Assembly: GCF_000327385.1 (NCBI RefSeq)
Contig: NW_008709640.1
Location: 1,107,151-1,171,150, forward strand
Direction of reading: 5' to 3'
Origin: Lottia gigantea
Taxonomy: Eukaryota; Mollusca; Gastropoda; Lottiidae
Length of the DNA stretch: 64,000 nucleotides
Position 1 is the stretch's first letter; every line of letters begins with the position of its first letter. The notes below the pieces were generated by a model, which saw only the letters and a program-made list of their open reading frames with translations, did no database searches and was not told where the DNA came from. A program made the translations under genes and the position numbers. Shown in pieces: positions 1 to 13,100 of this stretch.

Positions 1-867
1 CCACCTCATTGTTCTAACATCTGTGCTGCTGAGTTCTTCCGATTGATCCATAACGACGATTTGATTTCATGTCTGGGTACCTTTAATAATATGATCACGG
101 CACAACATAGAGACAATAGGCACATTCTAGATCTGAAGAATTTGTAATATTACTTTGATAATGACTGTATTTTTAAAGATGACTATCCCTTTCATTACGT
201 CATAACCAATTCAGATGTAGTTCGAAGCGTCATATTTTATCTACAAACCATTTTCTTTCTCCATCCCATGCTACTTCTCGTCTTATGTAAAGATACAACC
301 AAAAATTACCAACATCAAATCTTTCTTCGAGCTGCTGTATTCAGAACTAAACAAAGCAAAAACAAAGGAAAAATCTCAGCAGAACTCAACAGAGCAAAAT
401 GAGTCCTGAAGCTGTTTTGGACCACTAAGGATGGAAAGGCATGTCGAGTTTGAGGAGCACTTCTACTCACTGTACAGAACGAGAAAAGAATCCGAGATAC
501 CATCTCTGATTTCTGAACCATTACACCACAAGCACATTTTGCTATAGCGGATAAGCTTGAATGAATGGCAGTTTTCTCCGTCAGAATGTCAAAATTAATT
601 GACCTTTTCATCAAAAAGATAAACTTTACAAATTAACAAATTCGATTTCTTACGAAACAATCACCGCTTCACGAAATGATGAAAAACAAGGGAGGTAATA
701 AAATGAAAAAAATTGGTCCAGATTTAAGGGAGGAAACCATTTTGATAAAATCACAGAGGCTCTGCAATGCACAAATTTCAAGCTACATTCTTTCATTATT
801 GTCACAAAAAACGTAGGCATTCCGGTTTATTTATGTGGAAAATTTATTCAATGACGTTGCGGGTCTC

Positions 868-1183
868 TTTAAATCAGTTTTATTAGTTTTTATTTTTAAT
901 ATAGTCCCTTCAGTTAGGGTTTAAAGACTGGCCTTTTTAACATTTGTCACAATAACCTTTTGGTCTAATCTTATGGCATCTACTTTAACCAATCATTCCG
1001 GCACTCACTCACAAAATGCCAGGCCTGTTCGGGGCAGAAATTTTATTAGTTAAAGCAAGGTTAGATTTTGTTTAAAAGGCCAGTCTTAAGACCGTAATTG
1101 AATTGGCCAAAAAAAAAAATAAAAGCTGATAAAAAACGGAACGAAAGTTTGGTCTAATTTTAATTAGACTGGATAAAAGTGAG
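868..1183. repeat. MITE-like inverted-repeat element, family C
   Basis: The left arm (about 876-940) contains a stretch ending AAGACTGGCCTTTTTAA. The right arm (about 1072-1130) begins TTAAAAGGCCAGTCTTAAG and continues into an A-rich tract mirrored by the T-rich tract of the left arm. A related half-copy, including the segment around 1147-1180, occurs in opposite orientation at about 35883-35990 inside an SPT16 intron. No coding capacity is visible. It is a non-autonomous DNA element by structure; the superfamily is not determined. Confidence 0.55.
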
Positions 1184-2239
1184 CAAAGACCGACTAGTAG
1201 TCTTGAGGTCACAATAAGAGACTCATTAGAAAGTAAACTTGGTATAAAAGAAGTTTGAGTTGATCTGAACGAACATAATGAATATATTAGCTGTCTTGTT
1301 TAATCTAATTTTCTACTAAAAATAATTTGTTAACACCAGTCAATTATTGAAAAAAAAACTTTTCTTAATTTAGAAATAAGACACAAGACAATAGATATAG
1401 TGGCTCGCGTCTAAACTATAGTCTGTATTGGCGTTAAAGGTATACCACCTCTTAGGATGATCAAACATTGAAATTTGCAAACTTGGCCAAAATGAGTCGT
1501 TGTTCATCAGTGGACTTCCCTAATGTCATAACTATACAACAAAATCCCTCTATAAGCTAAGTGATAATTGATTAAACACGTAATTTTGAAACATTCTTAG
1601 AAGCGTGATCCAATAATTATGTGGCTTAATAGTTATATCGTCTTAATAAAGAGATTCTATTATTTCGTCATCGCACCTGGAAAGTCTAAATGATGAATAT
1701 AATACACTAATTGATCGAGTTCGAATTTTATATCCCTTCAAAGAGGCAGTATTCCTTTAAGCTATGACCAGTATGTCAAGGTTTAAAAATCTTTTTTTCC
1801 TCCTACAACATGAATATTTTTGAATAAAATTGGAAAGGAGAAGAGGAAATGCCTGTTTACCAAAAACTTCAGTAGATGTTAATGATATATTTACGGCGTG
1901 GTCGTGCAATTAGACTTACTGATGCGGTTAACATCTTGCAATGCACCATGAGCACGTTCAACTTATCATCAATGATTAGTAAGCTTTTCCCTTTTCGAAA
2001 ATTTAAAATTGAAAATTATATGGGATCAAAAGGGCAATTAACACATAACTCTCTGTGTTTACTTCCCTCCATCACCGACAAATAAAATTTTTTTTCGACC
2101 CAAAGATGTCTTAACATGGCGAACTTTGTCTCCCTAGTCGCCATTCAATAACATGTGTTATATCATTCTGACCACAGAAAATTTCGTAGTATATAGTCCA
2201 CAGGCTAGTTGGACCAATAGTTCGGTACGTTGTTCTGTT

Positions 2240-2400
2240 TCTATATTATGTTCCTATGGCAACGGCATACGTCGTTTATCACATCTAAACTTCGACGATT
2301 ATCACACCTTATCACATTGTTGTGATAAACGTCGTACACCGATGCTATATGTGTTAAACATTGTACACCGTTGCTTAGGTAACATGACCGACAATTCTCA
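2240..2400. repeat. Fold-back (cruciform-capable) inverted repeat
   Basis: A perfect 16-base inverted repeat, TACGTCGTTTATCACA at 2268-2283 and its complement at 2321-2336, surrounds a 37-base spacer. A second, imperfect outer pair is present: CCTATGGCAACGG at 2253-2265 against CCGTTGCTTAGG at 2368-2379. The nested symmetry suggests a small fold-back transposon remnant. No other copy was noticed in the window and no protein is encoded. Confidence 0.55.
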
Positions 2401-4157
2401 ACGGAAAGCTCAACTTGTTTCAATAATTTTGGGGTGTGTTTCTTTATTTCCGGTATTTTTTTTACAATGATTAGTCGGTTGATAATTATACTGTTCTAGA
2501 ATAGTTTTAGAGCCTTTTAGTACGGGATCATTCTGACACTTATGAATTTTATTCTAAATTGTAATATTCGTTCACCGATAATGCATTTTGAATCCATATC
2601 TTACTGCGCCATTTGTTTTATTGACTATATTTGCAAATACTTGAAGTCCCGAATAACCAGCCTCTGATGTTGAAACTGCCAAAATCATTTGACCAAGTGA
2701 CAATCTGGGAATAGTAGGCCTATCGGTAAATAATGACTGCCATTAAATACCGTGATATGTTTCAGCGCACCAGTGAAAATTTAGTAGAAGTTTTTTCTGA
2801 AAATTAAGATTCAGAAATTAGTTACCAATAAACCCTTCCCTGGCCTTTCTATATTAGTGTCTTTCTGGCGATTTGAAACACCATGTGCACGATAGCCTAA
2901 AATTTTTCATTAATTAGTATATTGTAAAGGATGAAGTTTTAAGCAGATAAATGACATCATGCTATCAATATGGATAGATTATGTTCACTTGAGACTTATA
3001 TAACCGATTAAATTTACCCTTTTGGTAACAAATCTTATTTTAGTCTTTAAAATCTGTCTTAATTCCGTATAATTCATGCTCAAGGATATTTTATATATTT
3101 TAAATCGACAAGTAAAATGATCAGAAATATTTAAACTTTCGTTGCAGACGTAAACATGTCGGATGTATAGTGTATTGAAGTGGGTAATTTGATGATATAG
3201 AATATCAAAATAACCTCTATAGATATCGTAACTCGATCATCAGACTAGAATAATATTTTTGATGCTTTATGATCTTGAGAGTGAAGTTTTGACAATCGTG
3301 TTTTTCTTATTAGCTTTTAATGAATTAAGGTACCCTCAAACCATAGTGATTGCGTATGGTTGCGAATAATGAAAGTGGTCGTGAGAACCGAACGCAACTC
3401 ACAATTCAGTTGCACGGGAGATGCGTTCGAAATTTATGGCAGCTATGCAATGCAAAAGTCCAATATATATATAAATATCATGGCACCACGTGCAATGTCT
3501 ATGTGGGTTAAATCTGAATTTACTGAAATATTTCCATTGTGAACTTTGTGCAATAATCAGCGAAAAAAATACTAATGCACTGGTCGAAGTGGTAACAGTC
3601 GCAAACATATCGTGTCATTGTTACAATAGCATCTAATACTATTAGAGGTGAAAGTATGCCAGTATACAATTTTAAACAGATATACTATTTTGATATGATT
3701 CTGTACATCATTTAGCTTTATATGACCTCTTTTGTTATGATACAAGATTTTCAGTTTACACTGTAGCGTAAACTAATTTAATCAAATTTTACTCTTTTAA
3801 AGTTCAAAGACCTGTATTTCGCAATCTCTTCGATGAAATTAGCGTATTATTTCAACTTGATGATTTGATCCAATTTATGTATTATTTTGTTCCATAAAAG
3901 TAAAACACTACAGGTCTCATGTTCCAAAAATATTCGCTAAAACCCAATTTTAGGTTCTTTAACATTCAAAATTGAAGCTCAACATAGTTACGCATTGCTT
4001 GGTTGTACCGGTGGGGCAATATGCTATGCTACGATCCAAAGTAGTCTAATGCATCGAAGTTTTATTCGTTCAAAAGTGTATGGCCTGAACCGTTGATCCC
4101 GATTCTTTTATTGTAAAATGCCTTTGTTAAAACAAGTTAAAATATGTTCTTTCAGAT

Positions 4158-7100
4158 ATGGGTTCCTTAACAGATTTCCAAAAGAGAAAGGTGATGGCCG
4201 TGTTTACCACGCTATATGGTAAGGAATATTATATATAACTTGCTGAGCAATGAAAGATTGTTTGAAGCTATTACTCGCTGGAAAACATTCCTAATTTTCG
4301 GTTAAAACCAAGCCCGTAGCCAGGCTTGATTGTTCAAGGGGCGGGAGGAAGGCAGGGGGGGGGGGGGGAGTAATATATCAGAAGGGCATTGGGGTTAGTT
4401 GATGTAGTGAAATTAATCGGTTATCAGACGTTTTCTAAGGGGGCAATCCATTTTTCCGCGGACGCCTGTAGCTACGGACCCGGATAAAACTTTTTACAGA
4501 GATATTTTCACAATCCTGAATTTCCCCGATGAAAGGCGTTAATACCGCGACTGAAATTATTATTTTGGCATCTACATTCAGTTGGTAATACTTCGTGCAT
4601 AAATTGGACCTTGTGTCTGCAGCCATCGAGTTGATTGCAGTTGCTAATAGTCGCTCTATTTTTCTTTAGTAGCTCTTCGCTTACGTCGACAGAGACGGAA
4701 CCGGCGAGATGCTTCTGAGTCAGCCTCAGCCCTCAGCCCACTTGAAGATTTTAATCAAGCAAACTGTGGGTGTAATTATGACAGACAATGGAGCTTTATG
4801 TCAAAAGGCCATTCACCTGGAATTGTGCAATGATAATTTTGAGTGCTTATTGTATATTACTATAGAAAAATGCAACATTTTACTTTAAAAAAACAATGCC
4901 TCCTCATAAATACTTCAATTAAATCCCCACTATTTGAGACAGTTTTAAGAATGAAAATGACAAGAGACCGCCTACGAATTGTGTCGCAATAATTCTATGT
5001 GACCTAATTGTTGTCACATGTCAGGCAAATGTAATAAAGTTTAAATAGCCTGGGGATGATATTTTCAATTTAAATCAATTTCCAGTCATCTGTTAAATAC
5101 TCTATTGATATAATCCACGATGGTGTCATTTCTGTATTTTAAAGATGATTCCAACGGTATTTCTCAATTTCAATACAGATTGTCCTTTGCTTCTGTGTAC
5201 TGAATTCGTGTCCTTTAAAATAGTAGAGTCCTTCTATAATCTTTGTTTTATTTCGTCATTGTCGTTATATTGGGTTTTGTGACGTCACGAAAAGCATATC
5301 AAAGAGATAAAATTGCATATCAAAAATACAAATACGAAAGTTATATTTAATGCTTCTTTCAAAAAAAAAATAATGATAAAAACAAATCGACCTATTTCGC
5401 AACTTTTGTACTTGCCAGGCACCTTCGCCAGCATTAACCTACTTTTAAAACCGCATCAAGCTATAAAAATCTAAATCCCAAAGCCGTGACTGTCCTATAT
5501 AATAGAATGGTCTCATGGCACACATATACATGTATATCTAGATACTAATATATTATATATCTTCCACTGTGCTGATAATGGAATTATAGAGATAAACCGT
5601 CTTTAACCTAGACTTATATAATCATTATCAGTATTGATAAACCTTGGAGACCAATACTAGTTAAAGAGACATCATTTTTCATTATAGATTTGAAAGTTGT
5701 CATTACTGAGAGCCTTATCACTTATCAACAGTTGACTTTAGATCACAGTGACTTTATTTGGACAGGAAACCTATTTTCCAATTTCTGATTTGGCCGCTTT
5801 TAGTTAGAGCGTTTATCAACAGGGAATAGTTCTCACGTTTACCTTCTTATTAGGGGTAAAATTAGCACTTCTTTGTGTCACCGAATTTAATAATTTTCGT
5901 CCTTCGTCTATTTCGATGTGTTGTTCATCAGGCTTTTGGACCTCCGAAAACGACTATTGTTCCACACATGGAATATACATATATATATAGATAAGCATGA
6001 TAAAAATATCCTCAATTCATAAACTGAACCAAAATCTTTAGAATGTCCAGCAGATCATGCCAATAAAACATGGGCTATCAAAGACATTTCTTTCTTTTCC
6101 AAAATTTCCCATAAATACAGCTTTCAGACAAAGCAACTCGCTAGAATGGAACTAGACATAATTAACGCCTCGATATAATGAAATATGATTTATGGAAAGT
6201 TTGACAATCTTCTATCATAGTTATATAAGCAATAGATTTCAAATCCGAATAGGTTCTGGCACAATAATCATCTATATTTTGATATTTTATGACTATAATG
6301 CTCACTCTGAAGTCCGCGTCATGGTCAAATGCTTTTATAGTTAATGTGAATGCGTCGTTTTTTAGATATGACTTGACAAATGACATATTTTATTTACTCG
6401 TTGTGGGGGGTGCATAGAAATGAATTGAAATTACCATCAAAAATATTATGACAGAACTAATTTGCAGAAGAGTTCATAGGTCACGAGCAAAAAGATAAGC
6501 TCTCTCGACGCACAACGCGTCGATAGTTGTCTGTAGTCAAAATGAGACACCGACTCAGTTCGAATTATTCTATAGAGCTTACAATTAGGTCCGCGCTTAT
6601 AGCAGTGCAACATATTATTAAGTTAATTTGATTAAGGGTTACTGGAAATATTTTCTTGAACTTCTATAGGTTGATTTGAAAGACTTCCTTTGATTAGTAA
6701 CCACTATTAATTCAATAAGTAACTGGACATAATGATACTTATACAGTGAACTGGTCAAGTTAATAAAGGTTGATTAGGTTAGGTTAACTCATGTTAATCA
6801 TACTTCAATAGAAAGTAATATCATACAACTATATGTATCTCCTTATAGTAGATTCTCATGCAAATATTCCACAGAAATGATTACCACTTTGGTTACGTTT
6901 CAGGAAATCAAATTACGTCTGGAAATTTTGTCGGTGATTTAAGTGGAGCAAACGATGTTTAAATTCGTCCTTGAACTCAAGATTAAGAAATACAATGTAT
7001 GATTGCTTCCAATGAAATATAACTGATGTTGCCATCTGTCCTGGGTTTGTCTCTGATATTAACCTCATGCTATGCAGAAAAAAGAAATACAACATGATCC

Positions 7101-10100
7101 CTATAGTACTACAGTCTATCTACAGTCGTCATGTAATTTGATATTTCGGTAATTACTTAATACTTGTAACAAAATACAAAATTACTCGCATGGATTCCTT
7201 TCATGTCAATAGGATATGTTTCATATCAAAGTGGCTTTTAAGATATTAAACTCTCAATCAATTACAGGATTGTCCCTCCGATATATGTGTCTTGTCATAG
7301 CAAGACAGTAGGCCTAATATATTGTTGGTTATATGACACATTTCAAGTTAAAATTATTTTTTGCATTGTGCATCTTTAGTCAAATGCAAGAAACACAAAT
7401 ATTTTTCATATGATTGATTCAGGCTGCACAAACAACTAATGAGTAAAATAAAAACGAACTACAAGATATTCGTGATGGGCTCCCTGAGGTCCGCGCTCAC
7501 AATTAAATTATATTCACTCTTAACTTGCAATATTACAAGACTATGCTACGCAATATGTCATTTGACTTAATATACAAATAAATAGACTCAAATCGCATCG
7601 ACGGATCAAATTAGGTTAAATTAGAGGCTTGATACTGAAAAAATCATTGTCTTGTCGTTTTATGATTTTTTTTATTGTTGTGAATAATAATTTTGATTTG
7701 ATCAATAAAACACTGGTTTAAAATTTACAATGGCTCCACTCGAAACTCATTATTACCGGAATATATTGATTAAAATTACGCTTTTTTCCGAAAAGCAATG
7801 TAAGAAACAATTACAATATTGATTGGAGACTGGTGGAGACGTATTTCATGATTTTCAAAAATAGTTCATTGAGAAAATTTGCATAATTCGTATTCAGTTT
7901 AGATTTTGTTATTTTTTTTTGTTTTTTTTTTGAAAATGTAGATCTTTTATACCTTGTAGTTTTTTTTTCATTGAAAACTTTCTTGATCGCGTCAGCGGCT
8001 ATACTAGATGAGTGGGGGGCTCGTGGACTTAAGCGGGTTGTGGTCCCTCAACAAGGAATATTATTTGCTCTTGCTTTTTTTTCTGGGGGTGGGGCACCCT
8101 TAAAGGGTAAGCATAGTCAATATCTCAAAATTATTATAGAATATCTCATAACATTAACTTTTGTAATGTTTTAAAATATGTTTGGCTGGATTCTTTAAGT
8201 TTAAACTTTCAGATACGTTCAAGGGCACATTTCTCTAGGTTTTGGTGTAAAGTTCTCACAAATTTGAACAAAATAAATTTGGAATGACCCTTTAAGGGTA
8301 GGGGGCCGTGGATTTCGTTCAATCAGTCCCTATTTCAAAAAAAAAAATGTGGTTTTTTTTTAAATTTATATTAGTGTTTTTTTTTAAAACTTTATATTAG
8401 AATCACATTTCATTGATTGACACCTCTAAATCTCATATAATCAAATATCTTTTCTTTTGTTCACTTTAATGTCGTTAGATTTCTTTCTGAGAAAATCTCA
8501 ATTTTTCTGCCACATACTTCAGATGTAATTAGGCCTTTTCCCTATTTTATACTATTTTCTATGGAGTGCATTTCAAACGGAGAAAAATCTCGATTGTCAA
8601 TTAATGAAGAATAAAAACCTTTTTACTTAAATTATGTGTAACTAAGACTATGGTTTCTATGGCAACATGAGTGTTAAAGATTTTTTCAACATATTTTGTT
8701 CTTACGATATTAATATTCCCGGTAATATTTCATTTAGTTCCTTTAAATTTCTTCAAATATTCCAGCATATCCGATTAAACATCAAATAAAACGTACCCTA
8801 ATGATAATAATGAATTCTTGATACTGAAACAGTCAGTATATCATTGTTGCTACTAAATAGCTAATATTTCACCTTTAATATGAACAGTCAGTATATCATT
8901 GTTAATACTGAACAGTCAGTATATCATTGTTAATACTGAACAGTCAGTATATCATTGTTGATACTGTACATGTAGTACATCATTGATATCATTGTTAATA
9001 CTGAACAGTCAGTATATCATTGTTAATACTGAACAGTCAGTATATCATTGTTAATACTGAACAGTCAGTATATCATTGTTGATACTGTACATGTAGTACA
9101 TCATTGATATCATTGTTAATACTGAACAGTCAGTATATCATTGTTGCTACTAAATAGCTAATATTTCACCTTTAATATGAACAGTCAATATATCATTGTT
9201 AATACTGAACGGTCAGTATATCAATGATATCATTGTAAAACTGAACAGTCATTATATCATTGCTAATACTAGTACATAGTATATCATTGTTGATACTGTA
9301 CAGTCAGTATATCATTGATATCATTGTTGATACTGTACCGTCAGTATATTATTGTTGATACTGTACAGTCAGTATATTATTGTTGATACTGTACAGTCAG
9401 TATATCATTGATATCATTGTTGATACTGAATAGTCAGTATATTATTGTTGATACTGTACAGACAGTAAATTTTTGATATTATTGTTGATATTGAACAGTC
9501 AGTACATTATTGTTGATACTGAACAGTCAGTATATCATTGATATCATTGTTGATATTGAACAGTCAGTATATTATTGTTGATACTGTACAGTCAGTATAT
9601 TATTGTTGATACTGTACATTCAGTATATCATTGATATCATTGTTGATGCTGAACAGTCAATATATTACTGTTGATACTGTACAGTCAGTATATCACTGAT
9701 TTCATTGTTGATACTGTACAGTCAGTATATCATTGTTGATACTGTACAGTCAGTATATCACCAATTTCATTGTTGATACTGTACCGTCAGTATATTATTG
9801 TTGATACTGTACAGTCAGTATATCATTGATATCATTGTTGATACTGTACAGTCAGTATATTAGTGTTGATACTGTACAGCCAGTATATCATTGATATCAT
9901 TGTTGATACTGTACAGTCAGTATATCATTGTTGATACTGTACATGTAGTACATCATTGATATCATTGTAAATACTGTACAGTCAGTATATCACTGTACTG
10001 TATATCATAATCAAAGAATTAATCATACTCCTTTCTATTTAAAAAAAAAAGAAAAACTTTACAAAAACATCAGTGTTGATAAACATCTTCGATAAAAAAA

Positions 10101-13100
10101 TGTTTTGAAAGCAGCTTTATTGATAGGATATTTTCTATCAATTAAATCTTTCTGGCGTTGACATATCTTTTCAGAATTTATCCCATTTAGATTTCTGTAT
10201 GTGATATTTACTGTGACTGTCCTTCTTCTGTACGAAAATTCAGTTACTGAAATCTGATAAGCATTGCAATACTGAATGATCAGATTATTTATCTAAAGCA
10301 AGCGCACATTTTCACGAAACTGTTGAAATTTACAATGAAAGACAAACGACTATCTTTAACAAAATTGTCAGTTACCGTTTGTTGTTAATTCCTGTTGCAT
10401 TGTTTAAACGGTTTGATAGGCATAATGTACTTTTAAATGAAAGTTTCAAAGGTCACATATTTATCAAGTTATCGCGCCAAACCACGAGAGCACAAATCTA
10501 TAAAGTGCATCACGCAAAAAACCGAAACTGCAAATGTAATTGCAGGCAAACTGGAAAAAGATTTTTTTTTAATTCAATTTAAATAACATCTCTAGAAATT
10601 GAGTTGAATATAGGTCCAAGGCACAGTGTGTTATTTTGGTGGTAAATTTTTGGGCTATGTCAATTTTCAAAGACGAGACTCCACCGTAACTTGACCCCTT
10701 TAAAATCCACAAAGGGACGTTGGGGCACTCAGGTTGGCCCACGTGGATGAAATCCTCGCTACGCCACTGGTTCAAGTTATTATTTCTTTAGTCATTTCGG
10801 CTTGTCCATTTGATTATTACTCTTTGGAAGTCAAATTGAATTGCGATATTTAGCCAAGAAATATTAATATTGAGTTGGGAGTTTAGATAGAGATTTAACA
10901 AGTGACTGTAGACTTATCGGAAATGAAGGACGTGGTAAGACAAATCCTAAAAATGTCCTAATTCGATTTTCCAGACTGTTCTGGCACCGAGTGGTTAAAA
11001 TACATCATATCATAATATTGTACATCTTTACAATATCAAGCTATTACGCACTGCTTCTAAAATCTTGACTGCAATAGCCACCTGTTTTTTTTTATTACGG
11101 AAGTTTGTAAATGCAGCGATTTGATCGGATTGTACGCTGCCAAATACAGCCAATCAAAGCCTTCGTTACCCGTGCAACTAAATTGTTTACAATATCTTTC
11201 ATTCTAGGGCACTGGTTGGTTGTTTTTCTCAAGAGTACAATCCGGTCAAATTTACATTTACTTTTACAAACCTCTGCGATATAAGAAAGGTTGCTATTGC
11301 AGTCAAGGTTATAAACGTAGTTCGTAATAGAAGATAAGAAGTAATGATAAATAGTATATCCTATCTATACCACCTTGCTACTCCTTACAGTAACATCAAG
11401 ATCTGACATCCGGTAGTCCAATAAGATTTAAGACGGATGGACGTAAAGAACTCTATTCCAGTTCTTTGTACTAGACGTCCGTATTATTGAGCCATGAAAT
11501 TAAGTTAAGTGAGTATTTTGTTACATGTTACTAAAGGAAATGTGTGGTTGATAATGTGTATTGTAGTATAGTAATACGTAAAGCATCTGTCTGAGAGCTT
11601 AAGGTCAAACTTTCTTTCTGTTCCTCCTACACTGCTGTCACTACGGATATTATAATAAGGATGATCCAGTCCAATTATATTACAAATGTTGCAATACTTG
11701 AAAACTGTCGTTACTGAGAAGCAAGAAAGTAGGTAAATGTTACGAGCACTATATATTGATATAAGAGTGTCTTTCATTGGAAATTTCTATTTGAACCCTA
11801 CATTAATGAAGAATAACACTTGATATTTCTACTTTGAGGTGAACGAACTAGTAACGAGTTTTGTTAAGGGCAATCAGTTTTCTTAAAGTACAATATTTCT
11901 ATATTTTCCTTCAGTTTTTTATTCTGTCTTGCATTTATGTATCTGTTACAGCATAGTGCCGTATTCAGCTTTAATAATAAATTCCTCAAGACAATTATAT
12001 ATCAATCCGAATCGATTTGTACTATCAATCGCGTAAAGCCGTGGGGTGTAGGATATTGTTGGCACAATATATCGGTAAATCGATGTATCACGATACGACA
12101 TGCTACGATACGCGTATCGTATCGCAACGTCGTGTATCGATACTTGACAATACCTTTCATTCCATAAAAAGTTTTTGTAAGTTGATTTATGATTTTTTTT
12201 TCACTGAAATTGTTAGAAACTTTGGAAACAGTGGACGCTAACCACTTCTATCTACTATATAACCGAATATCACAGTTATAAAGTTATGAATTACTATATA
12301 GAATAATATAATAGAAACTTTGAACTTAAAATTTTGATTTTTATCCCATAAACCCATATATCGCGATATCTATCGTATCGTGACCCTTGTATCGCGATAC
12401 GTATCGTATCGTGGCATGATTGACGATACCCAGCACTAGTGTAGGGGCTATTGTGTCCATCTAGCTTAAAACTTTCCACATGAAGATGAGACCCACTTGT
12501 GTTCGGCTTGATCGCTCGGTAGATGAAGAGTTCGAATCACTTTACGGTCTTGCGTCTACTACATATACCATAAAACTTTAAACATGTACTAGTAACATGG
12601 TTACCGTGAGGAACAGAAGAATTTTTTTTAAAAGATTAGTTGGGACCCAAATTAAGAAAATGAGCACTGAATTTATACAAGAATTCGTCAAAAAGTTCTT
12701 CTTTTTACAAAACGTAAAAAAATTATAGTAAATCCATAGAAATGGTAATCTGATACGGAAAAACTCTAGCTGACATTACGCAATAATTCTGCCTTCCATC
12801 ATTCTATTTTTTTTTCTGTCGGTTTTTATGGTGAAAATTCTTCCATAAATCATTTGATTCATAACTTGGAGATTATAGTGTAGGCTTTGGCCAGAGGCTG
12901 TAGTAAGGTTTTTACAAGTGTATTGTTCACAAATCCACAAGTTTGTAGTAGCTGTCATTCGTTTTTACGTTGAACGAGCAAAAACAGTTCTTCTTATTTA
13001 CCACACGATGTTTCCGTTGATGAACAGTTTAAAATTGTCCCTATTGGCAATATCATTTTTAAATTGATAATTGAGAACTAAGACTATAATCAAGTGAAAA

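Larger units (their letters stand above)
1..4157. other. 5' flank of calexcitin, no gene recognised
   Basis: No coding exon could be supported here. Open frames in the stretch are short, lack recognisable motifs and have no splice context. A CTTTCAG acceptor ends at 4155, directly before the calexcitin start codon, so at least one non-coding first exon and the promoter probably lie in this stretch, but I could not place them. It also contains an inverted-repeat element near 868-1183 and a fold-back structure at 2240-2400, listed separately. Confidence 0.5.

Noticed and set aside
315-614. A 99-codon minus-strand open frame near the window start.
   Set aside because: No family motif, no splice context, and composition typical of random sequence.
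4660-4740. A plus-strand reading with an EF-hand-like DRDGTGEM stretch just after a CTTTAG acceptor-like site in calexcitin intron 1.
   Set aside because: The reading phase does not match the donor of exon 1, the loop lacks the terminal acidic ligand, and the frame soon stops. Probably chance in a GC-richer patch.
6490-6525. A small TCGACGC...GCGTCGA hairpin.
   Set aside because: Seven-base arms with a short loop, no repeat copies and no context; too weak to report as a feature.
12490-12545. A tRNA-like stretch with GAGTTCGAATCAC resembling a B-box.
   Set aside because: No cloverleaf could be drawn and no matching body of the SINE family follows it.
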